Source: Harmonia axyridis
Taxonomy: Eukaryota > Arthropoda > Insecta > Coleoptera > Coccinellidae
Length of the DNA: 64,000 bases
Direction of reading: 5' to 3'
Assembly (NCBI RefSeq): GCF_914767665.1
Contig: NC_059501.1
Coordinates: forward strand, 50,034,798-50,098,797
Positions 32,328 to 43,728 of the stretch are shown in pieces; the stretch's first letter is position 1; each line of letters starts with the position of its first letter. The translations under genes and the position numbers were made by a program. Under the pieces are notes generated by a model that was not told where the DNA came from, ran no database searches, and worked only from the letters and a program-made list of their open reading frames with translations.

Positions 32328-35170
32328 TCAAATATTATGTACCAAGAATTCTTCCACTGTATATGGTTCAATCTGAAGCAGCAACTTATAGACTTCCTTC
32401 TTGAATAGTTTGAGGTTAGTTATGTCTCTCATCTGGTTTGAAAGTCTATTATAGTATTTTATACACCTGTATTCTGGTCCTTTCTCTGTGAGTGAAAGCT
32501 TATGTATTGGATATTTTAGTTGAGTTGTTCTTGTGTCATATTTTGTAGAGGTTTTGGTTTCGAAACAGTTTCTATTTTTGAACACAAATATCAAGCATTC
32601 TTGGATGTGTATCGCTATGGCTGTAAGTAGTCCATGTTTCCTAAATATGCCCCTGCATGTTTCTCTGCATGGCATTCTCATTATTGTTCGAATAGCTCTT
32701 TTTTGCATCTTTAGCACTTGCTTCATGTTATTACCACTACCATAAAATATAACACCATACCTTATTTTGGCTTCAAAGGTTGCCTGGTAGACAACTCTCA
32801 TAGACGATGAGTCAAGATAGTTTCGTAAAACACCCAATGAATAACAAATGGATCCCAGTTTTGTACACAGGCCTGTAATATGTTCATCCCAGTTCAAGTT
32901 CTCATCTATAGTTAACCCAAGAAATCGTCCTGAGGTCTGAAGATCAAGTTTACTGTCATTTAGCTGAATGTGAGAAGGTGTTTGAAAGTTTGCATGTGTG
33001 GTTTTAATAATTATAGCACATGTTTTTTCTACATTTAAACATAAATTGTTTGATTGAAACCAGTGATTAGCCTGTTGGAGAATACTCTGTACTAAGTCTG
33101 CAATCTGGGGCAAGATGTCCGCCTTCAATATAAAACTTGTGTCATCGGCATAGTTTACCATGGATGTATTTGGATCAGAACGTAGTACACTCATCAGGTC
33201 GTTGATGAAGATGATGAAAAGTATCGGTCCCAGTATACTTCCCTGGGGAACTCCAAATTGAATCAAAATGCCTCCTCGGATAAAGTTCTCGTGCCATTAC
33301 CATCTATAATTACTTGTTGTTTTCGATTTGACAGATATGACCTAAACCACTCCTTCTCTTTTCCTCTTATTCCGTAACTGTCCAATTTATTTAGGATATA
33401 TTTGTGAAACAAGGTATCAAAGGCCTTAGATAAGTCCAGCAGTAAGGCGATTACCACTTTGGAATCCTCCAATGCATTCAGTACATCAGTAATGAACTGG
33501 AATGTTGCTGTTGTTGTTGATTTTCCTTTCACATATCCATGTTGAGTGGAACTTAAAATTTCCTCATTTATAAGAAAATCTACGAGTTGTTCACTTATTG
33601 CCAGCTCTAATATTTTTGAGAATGCTGGTAGTAGGCTGATTGGCCTATAGTTTTCCGGTTCATTCTCTTTACCCTTTTTGTAGATTGGTTTTATGAGTGC
33701 TTTTTTGAGCAATTCAGGAAATACACCATGCTTCATGGAGTTATTCACAAGGTATGCTAATGGAGTAGCTGTCTGATTCATACAGGCTTTAACTGTGCAC
33801 ATTGGAATGTCGTCAATTCCAGAACTATTTTTGTTTTTTAATTTTCTTATTATCTTAAGAGTTTTTTCTTCAGTTATCAGGCGAAATTTGAAATTGTTAC
33901 TGTTGCGTGTGATATCATTCTGAAATGGAATGTTTTGGTTCTGTTTTATTTTTTCTTCAGCTGCTGTTGCAAAATGACGATTGAAATTATTTGCTATCTC
34001 TAAAGGATTTCCAGGAATCTCTTTGTTGATTTTCGTATTGTTTTTGATTTTTGCTACAGTTTGCCATAGTGTTTTCATCTTGTTATCAGACTGAAGGATT
34101 TGCTGCTTATATCTTTCTCTTTTCTCATCTCTAAGCATTTTGTCATATTCCTTTTTTACCTCCTTGTATGCTCCCATAAAGACTGGATTGAATGTTTTAC
34201 AAGTGTGTAATATGTCAAGTCTGGTGTTGCATTTTGTAATATTATCATTGATTGGCTTTTGTTGTCTTCTAGCAGTGGTTTTATTTTTTCTTATCGGACA
34301 AGCATAATCTAATTCTGTTTTGAACATATTTGTGAAAGTTCTCCATTGCTGATCTACTTCCTTCTCTGGAATTTTATATACAGCATTCCAATCTAAAAGC
34401 GTCAGTCTTTCGATTAAATCTTGGATATTATTGGCTGTAATGTTTCTTTTATATTGATATTCCTCTGTTTGTTCTATTTCTTCCTGAAGAGTCAGTAGTT
34501 GTGCTGTATCGTGGTCAGAAATATGTGTTCTTATTATTTGTGATGTAAAGTTTGATTGATTGATCAGAATGTTGTCTATACAAGTTTTTGTAACCAATGT
34601 TGATCTTGTTGGTACATCTATGCTAACGTTCAGTCCATATGAGTTTAACAATTCCACAAAGCAGATTGTGTTCTTGTGAGATTTATCTAAAAGGTTAATA
34701 TTGAAGTCACCTGCAATTACAACAGTTTTATTAGTCCAGCAGATTAGCTGAAGAATCTCCTCGAATTTTTTGATGAATTCTTTTGTTTGACCTGGAGTTG
34801 TGTAAACTGATAAAATTAAGATGTTCCTAGGGCCCATCTTGACATCTACTGCAGATATTTCCAAAATTTTTTCTACCGATTTTCTGACCAGGTCCTTCAT
34901 TTCTTGGAATTTTTTGCCCTGCTTTACATATATGGCACTACCACCATGCATGTACTCAGTACGACAGAAAGCACTAGCAAGGTAAAAATCCTTGATGTTA
35001 TGGTTTCGGAGCTGTTCTTTCCTCTTCCAGTGTTCTGTTACGCAAATTATCTTCAGTTCGTTTATATCCTGTGCTATTTTTTCAAGGTGTTCAGTCGCAT
35101 TATTGATAGATTGAACATTTAGGTGTAGAATTGATACATTGCATTTGGATGTTGTACTTGATAGTATTTG
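32328..35170 (-). pseudogene. LINE ORF2: endonuclease and reverse transcriptase, one frameshift
   Basis: ORF2 begins around the ORF1 stop (TAATG overlap) but in the +1 frame and without an ATG in that frame until 34951. The open frame reads ILHLNVQSINN (endonuclease), VTEHW, MHGGSAIYVK, VIAGDFNINLL, and SDHDTAQLL. RT follows with KNSSGIDDIP, PIYKKGKENEPENYRPISLL, LLDLSKAFDTL and, after a frameshift near 33266-33285, FGVPQGSILGP and the catalytic VNYADDTSF (near 33150). The C-terminus runs MQKRAIRTIMR ... EPYTVEEFLVHNI to 32328. The AP-endonuclease plus YADD type suggests the CR1/Jockey side of LINEs. Start mode could be reinitiation at the stop-start overlap. Confidence 0.9.
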
Positions 35171-35177
35171 GTGTTCA

Positions 35178-36254
35178 TTATTGCCCAGGAAAGGAAGTAT
35201 TTTTACTTAGGAACTCTTTATGTTTTGAGAAGTCGAACCTCTTAATTCCTACTCCTTCTGGCCAGAATGAAGGGTCGTACAGCACTTCTTTTTTATTTAT
35301 TGGAGCTGTTACAAGAAATCTTTTACTAAAGCTAGGATCTCCATCTAGTTGCTTTACCTCAATATTACAAGTTGAAAAATCTTGCTGTTTTTTAATGTAA
35401 TCCCTAATTATCTGTTCCGAAACGTGTTTGTTAATACGGTATATATAGATCCAGACTTTTCTTTCGATTGCAGAGAAACCCGTGGTTTTTTCTTTGTCTT
35501 CAAGTTTTGCCGTGCCAAGGTTTTTCGCAGATATTATTCTTCGATTGTTCCGCCTATTCATTACAACTTTGAATTCGTCAGAAGTTTCTTGAGATATCTT
35601 TTTTGTTTCATTTTTGGGTTCAGTAGTTTCGTATTGGGTTTTAGATGTTTGTTTATGTTTATGTTGATAATTTCGATGTTGACTGTCATTTCTGACTTTG
35701 ACATTACTTACGTCGGGTTCTGTGGTTTGTGTGCTAATACCTTTTGTGACGTGCGCATAATTGCGCGCAATTACCGGATTGGTGGGAATTTGAAGTTCTT
35801 GTTTAGACGATGAATCGTTGTTTATAACAGATCTTGGATATCTGTTTTTTTCAGGCATGTTTACATCATTTTTTGTTAGGTCTTTCAATCTGTCCAATAA
35901 TAATGAATTGTTTATGCTTAAAACATTATTTTTATCCTTCATTTCTTCCACTAGTATTTTAAGGTATTTTACTTCTAGCTTCAGTTGATTTACTTCTTCA
36001 TTTTGATCTTCTGGGTTGGGTTTAATTTCGTCGTTCTTCGCCGTAGTACAGCACTCAACGATCATTTCACTGACGATTTTAACGTTTTTGTTCCTCTTCA
36101 CGCAACTATCGTGAAAAATAGATAAGCAGTTTTTACAAATGCATGTTTTAGTTGCTTTTGAACAACACTTGAACATTTTTGAACTTGTATATTCACAATT
36201 ATTTGCGAAATCTTCACCATCTCGATCTGACACATCTGCATCAGTTGCCGCCAT
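35178..36254 (-). CDS. LINE ORF1 (zinc-finger, coiled coil, RRM-like)
   Basis: 358 residues from ATG at 36254 (MAATDADVSD); the frame is open further upstream but only through target-site DNA. A PHD-like cysteine-rich domain lies near residues 20-65 (FKCCSKATKTCICKNC, IFHDSC, VECC). Residues about 85-120 look like a coiled coil (QLKLEVKYLKILVEEMKDK). A basic linker is followed by a C-terminal RRM-like domain (KVWIYIYRINKHVSEQII ... FWPEGVGIKRFDF). This order is common in ORF1 of insect CR1-type elements, where it binds element RNA. The stop overlaps the ORF2 region. No lesion seen. Confidence 0.82.
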   Translation of the reverse strand: MAATDADVSDRDGEDFANNCEYTSSKMFKCCSKATKTCICKNCLSIFHDSCVKRNKNVKIVSEMIVECCTTAKNDEIKPNPEDQNEEVNQLKLEVKYLKILVEEMKDKNNVLSINNSLLLDRLKDLTKNDVNMPEKNRYPRSVINNDSSSKQELQIPTNPVIARNYAHVTKGISTQTTEPDVSNVKVRNDSQHRNYQHKHKQTSKTQYETTEPKNETKKISQETSDEFKVVMNRRNNRRIISAKNLGTAKLEDKEKTTGFSAIERKVWIYIYRINKHVSEQIIRDYIKKQQDFSTCNIEVKQLDGDPSFSKRFLVTAPINKKEVLYDPSFWPEGVGIKRFDFSKHKEFLSKNTSFPGQ

Positions 36255-36890
36255 GATTAATAATAATAATAATAATATATAATTATTCAATATATTATTT
36301 ATATTATTTAACTTAGTAACTTACTTACGCCGAACTATGTTGTTTCTTATTGAAACATAAAATATTTTCGAATCATATATCGAATTATTCCATTTGTTGT
36401 TTGTCAAACATAACCACAATTCTTCGAGATTCCTCAAATTTTCAGTTTGGCCATGCGCATAGAGTAATAAACTCTGAGGCCATGCGCAATAGTTCAAATC
36501 ATTCATAACATACGGTAATCTAGCATATTATGACTTATTTTATTATACAAAATTCGATTTAACATTTCGGATGATACTAATTATTACATTTAATGAAATT
36601 CATAATAAAATAAATTTATTAATTCATAAATTTGATGGTTTGTTTGAAAAATTATTCGAGATTCTTCTATGTTGATCGGTCATGCGCATAGAATGATCCG
36701 AAAACAATTGAAATTCGAATTTATGGTATCATGATTTCTGTTGCTTTGTTTGATGTAAATGATAAGTATTAAGTGTATTTAGTTTGTTAAGTGTTGTCTA
36801 AGTGCGTTTAACTTGTTAAGTGTTAAGTTTGTTTAGTGTAAAGTGTTTGTTTCTGAAGTTCTTTAAGTGTGTTAAGTGGAAATTAGCAGA

Positions 36891-37236
36891 ATGTATTCTA
36901 ACCAGGAGATGGTAGATATGTTGGAATGCTATTTCGCAAATGGAATAATAGCGAGAAGAGCTAAAGAAGCTTATGGAAGGCTGTTTCCAAAAAGGAGACA
37001 GCCAAATGAGAGAACTTTCGTAAGGATTGTTCAAAGATTGCGTGATCATGGAACCCTCGCTATCAACATAGTGGATAATGGCCGAATGCGATCAAGAGCA
37101 ATGTATGATGTTCTAGATGACGTGCAACAGCACCCCGAAACAAGTACGAGACGTCTCGCATTGCCCATACCATATTCAAAAGGTACAAGCTTTATTGCCG
37201 ACGGATTTACCAAAAAGAATTGAATTTTCTCAATGG
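36891..37236 (+). pseudogene. DUF4817-type transposase exon 1 (copy F)
   Basis: From ATG 36891 the frame reads MYSNQEMVDMLECYF, RRAKEAYGRLFPKRRQPNE, VQRLRDHGTLAINIVDNGR and QQHPETSTRR. A 2-bp loss near 37150, relative to copy D, shifts the frame; PYHIQKVQALLP and KRIEFSQW follow in the other frame and end at TGG/GTGAGC (donor at 37237). The lesion differs from that of copy D, so both descend from an intact exon. Catalytic exons are absent in both. Confidence 0.8.
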
Positions 37237-37851
37237 GTGAGCTTATTCAAATCACTTTATTTTTAAACTAAGTCGGCTGGTTCCCTCACTTGTCAATGCA
37301 AATTCAGTGCTTCAATCCATGATTTTTGACCTGACAACATAGCAAATATTCATTTCTGTGAGTCTTTTCTATCAGAGTTGCAATTAGCCAAAGTACCCAA
37401 TTTTTTGAATTTCACAGATTTTTTTTTTTTTTAAACACATATTACTCGAAAACGGCTCAATATACGAGAAAATATGAAGAATACTTTTATTTTTCAAATT
37501 AGCTAAATATCCTTCAATGAACGTCCTAGTTACTTTTGAGAGTTCGGTTCTTTGAATTTCTGGTATTTTTATGGGATGAAGTGTTCATAATGAAGAAACG
37601 GGGAGATGTGGATAAAATTTTGTGTACGGAGAAGATTCATCACATACATGAAAACCTATATCCCGAAATTCATTTTTTTCTATACGACCATTTCCGAGAT
37701 ATAACGGAAAATGACATTTTTTTATCGATTTTCAACAGCCTGTATCTTTTTAACCGGGCCGAATCGGAAAAAATGGTAAATGAAAAAAGGGTTTCTATTG
37801 ACCTCAGGAATCTTCGGTTGAAATATATGTACAAGTCAAAGACTCACCCTG

Positions 37852-38560
37852 TATATATATATGGCGCAATTAATGGATAATCCTGTACTGGCGAATAGGG
37901 GAGGTTATTGTAGTATGTATCGGTATGAAGAACCTGTATATTTTCATACTTGAGACGACAAGGTCCCTATAACCAAACACCATCTTAAAATATAAATATA
38001 TTTACTATGTTTACCCTTGTCGATCGTGTTGTATTTATCAACTCGCAAGGTTGTTGTGAATATACAATATAAATACTAAATATATATCATGTCGCTAGAT
38101 ACATAAAGTAGTAATAATGATCTTATTCAGTAGTAGTCTGTAATTCATTCATTTGATGCTCACAGTCTTGAATTACATCATGTGAGTTTTCATCTGTGAT
38201 CAGTACAGTGTGCAGTAAGAAATAAATACCCTTTGATGAGTCTGGAGAGTATTAATTAACCATTCCTTCAACTGTATAACGATTGACCGAACCTACCCTA
38301 GCTGGGTACATCACATGGCGATCCTGCCAGTCCTATACAGTTAGAGGACTATGGTTCTTATCAACATATGGGTATGTGACTCCAGTGGAAGATCCTAGTT
38401 CAACCGCCAATCCAAGATGGGATCTTCAGAGATTGCAGCCAAGTTCCTGTCAGTACCAGACATCCTGGGAGTTGGAGGCGTCCTGTATGTATATTGGAAA
38501 GTGAAATGGGCCATCAAGGAGAATCCATCAAGATTTGGTATAAAACCGTAAGAAAAATGT
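37852..38560 (+). other. Possible Gypsy LTR and leader
   Basis: AT-rich sequence up to 38315 ends TACATCACA and is followed by TGGCGATCCTGCCAG, which has the position and TGG start of a primer-binding site. A second LTR is not in the window, so borders are guesses. The GC-rich leader 38280-38560 has no convincing frame. Confidence 0.35.
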
Positions 38561-38799
38561 AGTCTCCTCATTGTTATGTCCGATTGTGGAAAAGTGATAA
38601 ACTATTTGCGGAGTTACGTGGTGAACGTAGGGAACGGGCCGATAAAATCAATTGATTTAAAAAAAAAAATTTTTTAGTCAAGTTAAAATATAAATTTAAT
38701 AAATTAAATGGAATTGTCAAGTCGGATCCAAATTTTCTCGAAGCAAACCTCACCAAACAAGCCTAACAAATTCATTTTCAAAATCTCGGAAAATGCTTA

Positions 38800-40613
38800 G
38801 CGAAAGGAAATTTTGACCATTCAAATCGAGGTCGTGACCGCAGCAAGCAGAATTACAATGCAGCGAAAAATAATCACGGGCAAGGTCGCGGTCGCCAGTT
38901 CATCAATCATTTCAAAAAACAATAACAAAATCTATAAAACAATAATAATATCTGTTCAATATGACTAATCCTTCTAGTAGATTAACCAAAATCCTTTTGA
39001 TTTTAGAAGAATATAACTTCACGGTTCATTATGTAAAAGGTTCAGAAAATGTTACAGCAGATGCCTTATCGCGTATTAAAATAGATTCGGACGAACTCAA
39101 AGAAATGAAAAACGAGGTAGTTGGAAACATAAACGTCATGACGAGATCCCGAACTAAAAATGAAGTAGGTTCTAAACAACATAAGACGAATGCCTCCGAT
39201 GGCAAAAGGATTGATCACCCTGTTGTTGTCGAAGTTTTAAAACGTCCAACAAGAAGTGTTGAGTTGAGATCACTTTCAGAGAAAAAAATTTCGTAATTTG
39301 AAAAATCAACATAAAGAGGATTACAATGAGAATTAAATATATAATGTGAATTCACAAATTATTTTCATTAACCAGGACATCCGATCAGCGTACGACTTAG
39401 GTACATCGTTGAGGATACTGGAAAAATTATGCGCAGAAAATAATATATTAGAATTGTACCTCATAAAGCTAGCTAGTAATAAAGAATTTTTGAATATGTC
39501 GACAAATTATAAGAATGAAATTCTAGGAACATCCCTAAAGATTAAAATAATAAGAGATGTAACGCGAATCGAAGACAGAGAATTGAGGCAAATAATTCTG
39601 AACGATTTTCACATGCTTCCAACCGGTGGACATGCAGGTATCGAACGCATGTTTAACAATATCAAAAGAGAGTATTTTTGGAATGGCTTAAGATCTGATG
39701 TTGAAAAATTTGTAAAGAAGTGTGATGATTATCAACGTCATAAACATTCCTTACCTAGGAAAGAACCTTTGACAGTCACTACCACAGCTTCATCTGCTTT
39801 CAGAAAAATTTTCTAGATCTCGTAGGTCCATTACCTACTGATATTGAGAATAATAAATATATACTCACAATTCAATGCGACTTAACCAAATTCGTAGAAT
39901 GTTACCCACTACCAAACAAAGAAGCAGAAACAGTTTCAAAATCGTTTATTCAAAACTTTGTTTTAAGGTATGGTATTCCATCTGAAGTTGTTACAGACCA
40001 AGGCACTGAATTCTTATCAAGAATATTTAGTGAATCGTGTGATTTACTCAAAATTAAGCGTTTCAATTCAACAGCTTATCACCACGAAACACTAGGTGCG
40101 CTTGAAAATTCGCATAAACACTTAGGAGCTTTTCTCCGTATGCACGCAGCTAAGGAAAGTAACAACTGGAGTAATTGGGTTCCGTATTGGTGCTTTTCAT
40201 ACAACAATACCGTGAACTCTTCAACTCACTATACTCCTTACGAATTAGTTTTCGGAAAACCTAGTAGATTTCCACAAAATTCAAACAGCCAAGTAGATCC
40301 AATCTACAATTTCGATAACTATCCTCTTGAACTAAAATATAGGTTGCAAACGGCATGGAAAGATGCTAGAGAAAACTTGGTGAAGGCAAAATTGAAAAGA
40401 AAAGAGATTTTCGACAAAAAATGTAATGAAATAAACTATAAAGCAGGAGATAAGGTGCTCTTGAATAATAAGAACATTGACAATAAACTTGACCCCCTAT
40501 TTAACGGTCCCTACGAAATAGTTGAAGTGCGAAACCCGAACATTATTGTGAAAACGGACAAGAACAAACTCAAAGAAGTACACAAGAACAGAGTGAAACC
40601 GTATTTCTCATAG
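38800..40613 (+). pseudogene. Decayed Gypsy element: Gag end, RNase H end, integrase
   Basis: A basic Gag-tail-like stretch (NRGRDRSKQ, GQGRGRQF) at 38810-38925 is followed directly by the end of RNase H (SSRLTKILLILEEYNFTVHY, VKGSENVTADALSRI at 38961-39080), so protease and RT have been deleted. Integrase starts near 39540: zinc domain GGHAGIERMFNNIKREYFW, with the last Cys of CxxC changed to Tyr (KKCDDYQRHK). A 1-bp loss near 39812 breaks the frame just before LDLVGPLP. The core then has QCDLTKFVECYPLPNKEAET, VTDQGTEFLS and GALENSHKHLG, and the GPY/F tail LDPLFNGPYEIVEVRNPN ends at 40613. Stops also lie at 39296-39346. The style is that of 17.6/297-like Gypsy. No env follows. Confidence 0.88.
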
Positions 40614-42519
40614 CAAGTAATAATTACTAAACAGTGCTAGAATTAAGAGACACACCCTGTATATATATTATTTGTTGTTGGGTTGAAAGATTTCTTCGCT
40701 GAGATACAATGTATATGTACTTCGTAGAATGAACCTTTATTTTTAATAATAATATTTGTTTCCTAAATGCCTTTAACATATGCAAACATAAGAAAAAACT
40801 CTAAATACATAAAGAGATTTTGCATAATAAGCTTGTAATTCATGAATATTGTATTCCTCAATTTCAAGAGAAAATTAATATAATCAAAAAAGGCATCAAT
40901 TGTAATATTTGTAATGCCCGGTTTAGTCTCCTGTATAAAAATAATTTTTTTTCTTATTGTGAAGCCTCCAATTTTCATTTGTATTGTCCTGAATATAAAA
41001 CTTATTTGTGTTCAATATAATCTCTTGAAATCAAAAATTCCTATCCCACAGAATTTGGCGTACTTCTTTTCTTCATTTTATGTTAATATTATTGTGATCT
41101 TTGGTCCATAGTTCGCACCACAGAATACTAAATATATTCGCACCCATTTCTCCGTCTACCTAGGCGGTGCGAAAGGTTAAGGTTGTAGACTACTTTGCGC
41201 TGAAACTGCAATTCCGCTAGATGGAGCTACCCGAAAATTTTTGGTAGATTTGTACCTGGCACACCCATTCAAGTTGAAGAACCGCCTGTTTGGTATTTAT
41301 TGCCCCTAATAAAATCTCAACTCTCGATGAAGCCCAGCAAAGAGTAAATTTGTGTTTCTGTAAACTTTAGAAATTCAGTTCAGTTAAGATACAGTGGCGT
41401 ATCCTAGGGAGGGGGGGGATAAGGGGGATATATACCCCCCAGAAGGAATATCCATTATATGTAACAACCTTATATATCACAATCTTATTATGAGTAAGCA
41501 AAATTCTTTGGAAAACTTCTTCAAAAGAAGGAAAATTTGTTATATTTGTTTAGTTATATATTACTAAATAAGATAATTACTGTAAATATTGTGAATACAG
41601 AAATGACAATGAACCACTGTCATGGACGTATATCGAATATGGATAATAGAAAAAAATATATGATTATCTCTGAGTGTATGATTTCACAGAGAAAATCATA
41701 AATAGTGCATATTGAGATTTCTAGAATGAAAAATTCGAGAAGCTTTTGAGTTCTCATCAGTGACGGCTCGTCAGGGTCGGCAGGGTCGGCCGGGCCGACC
41801 CAAAAATTATCGGGAAATAGAAAATAATTCTAGATATTCAATTCATTCAAACTCAATCGGAGTTATCGATTTCGATATCCAAATTCCCTCGGTAATGAAT
41901 ATTTCCACTCAGAACAGGAAAATATAGCTTATACCGGCCAATATTTTCTTTCGGACCCACCTAATATTCGATTTCCGAAGCATCCACCGTTGTTATTCCC
42001 TTTCATAAATTGTAACAAACCACAATCGTAAATGGTTACTTTTCGTAACATCACCCCAAACAGGTTATTCCAGAATTGTACGTAACACCGTAACATTAGG
42101 TCTGAAATGTAACACAAATGTTACAATTATACAATTGCAACCCCGGGAATGTCACTGAAAGCATCTCATCACGTTAGGTCGGCCAAGAGCCGATGGCGGA
42201 ACCAGCGCTACCGAGAGCGCTACGTAAAGGAAAAGATACTACGACATACGCCCAGAATACGACCACTCAATAGAACGGCAAACAACTCGATGTAAGGTCT
42301 CTTCCCAATACACAGGGTCGGCTGGCCGGTTATCGTATTGCAGAGCGTCAAGCAGCAACTTTTCACAGTTTATTTCAAATATTTGATAATTAAATGAATG
42401 GTTAATTTATGTATTTATTTATATTTTTATTAAATTATGAGACATTATGTCTTAATCAGAAAAGAACTCATTTATGCCGTTCGATAGTAGCTATTGATTT
42501 TCAGATCATGAAAATATAA
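40614..42519. other. Non-coding region with TE-like termini
   Basis: No gene seen. 40645-40657 (GAGACACACCCTG before TATATA) looks like one end of another CAGGGTG-type element. 41393 has CAGTGGCGTATCCTAGGG followed by G-rich and C-rich runs, a terminus style seen in hAT elements. 41757-41800 has CAGTGACGGCTCGTC followed by GTCGGC repeats. Partners for these ends were not found, so they are not delimited. Confidence 0.4.
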
Positions 42520-43728
42520 TCTAAGTATATATAAAACCGCTTGCACATATACGTCAAACTTTAAACGTAAAATCACAGCCCAAACGGGACCATCTAGAGC
42601 AAAAATGACAAGAATAAGACCCCCCTCAAAATCGTCTGGAGATCCCGGGAAAAATCCCAAACCTTCGATTCTCCCCGCGGTTTTCGAGTATACGGGGTGT
42701 TTCGGATCATTTTGACATTTCAAGTCCCATATTTCTGTGGTATCTGTGGACAATTTGGCTGTCAGTGTCATGTTGATAATAAATATTCCATTTCGATATA
42801 TGAAAGTTCTTGAAAAAGTTTGCAGTTTCCAAAATTGTTATTCAATATTTAAATAAATGCCGACAGATAAAATGCAAAGTTTTCGGCGAATCGAAAATTC
42901 GATAGATATTTGTCAAAATTTGGAAATGAACATTGATATCATCGAATGCATTTTCCTCAATTCAGGTTTGTTTTAAGTGTTTGTATCATTCAATTGGATA
43001 TGAATGTTACTTTATTTCAGGAATTTTTCGTTTATTTTCCACAAACTATAAAACTACATTCTCTTTCGTGAGAATTTGAATCTATTGCGACAGAAGATGG
43101 AACTACAAAAGAGAACAGAAGCGTCATCTGATCATGTATTAAACAGATAGAAAAACTCCTTACAGATAATTCACAATTGGCTTTATTACTGGAAAAAGAG
43201 CCAAGTTAGTCAGATGACATTCAAAAATTTCCATGTGTTTTTGGAATATCTAAAATATACACTTTTACGACTGAAGAGTGCAAAAATATAAGTGACCTAT
43301 CAGTTTTTGAAGAATTTGAGTGCAGTGCTGTTGAATTTATAATGAAGAAATCAAATCGTTGTGAAATCTTTCATACGAATAATTTCAACCATATATACCC
43401 TGTTATATTATCATAATATTATTTGTCGTTCAACTGAAACCTTGGAAATTAAGAGACTCTCAAACTTATAACCTGATTTCTCAAAAAGGTTCTACCTAGA
43501 TATTAAATTTGCTTATGAGGTAACATAAGCCATGGGTATTCGAAAGGCAAGTCTATTCATTCTGTCTCTTTTCAGGTTGTTCATTTATAGCTATACTATA
43601 TACATATATAAAATCAGTTCAAATTTTTCACTTTAATTACTAGTCAAAATGTTACAACAGAAATAAAATTTGAAGGATCATTCAGTATATGAAGAATTTT
43701 GACATGGCAGTTACTTTCGAAATTGGTA
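42520..43728. repeat. 1.2-kb dispersed repeat, copy 1
   Basis: Highly similar to 50022-51218 from TCTAAGTATATATAAAACCG to GTTACTTTCGAAATTGGTA. Both copies keep a minus-strand frame starting MTLTAKLSTDTTEIWDLK (42771 here). The TC start and TATATAAA are compatible with a Helitron 5' end, but no 3' hairpin with CTRR was found, so the class is open. Confidence 0.75.

Larger units (their letters stand above)
32221..36278 (-). mobile_element. Near full-length non-LTR retrotransposon (CR1/Jockey-like)
   Basis: Compared with copy D, a 4058-bp insert is bracketed by ATAATTA (32214-32220, 36279-36285). It carries ORF1 and ORF2 in order on the minus strand and a 3' tail of ATT units (32221-32235) after AATAAAG. 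The 5' side has only about 24 bp before ORF1, and these are also ATT units. ORF2 has one frameshift; otherwise the copy is well kept. Confidence 0.92.
29251..37851 (-). mobile_element. TA-flanked element, copy F (long form) with LINE inside
   Basis: 8601 bp including a 4058-bp LINE; without it, about 4540 bp, matching copy D (4558 bp) in inverse. Termini CAGGGTGAGTC, TA flanks. Regions 29300-32200 and 36290-36880 are non-coding relics shared with D. Confidence 0.88.

Noticed and set aside
36321..36506. 61-residue minus-strand frame
   Set aside because: The equivalent region in copy D is not conserved as a frame; it covers an inverted GCGCATGGCC repeat.
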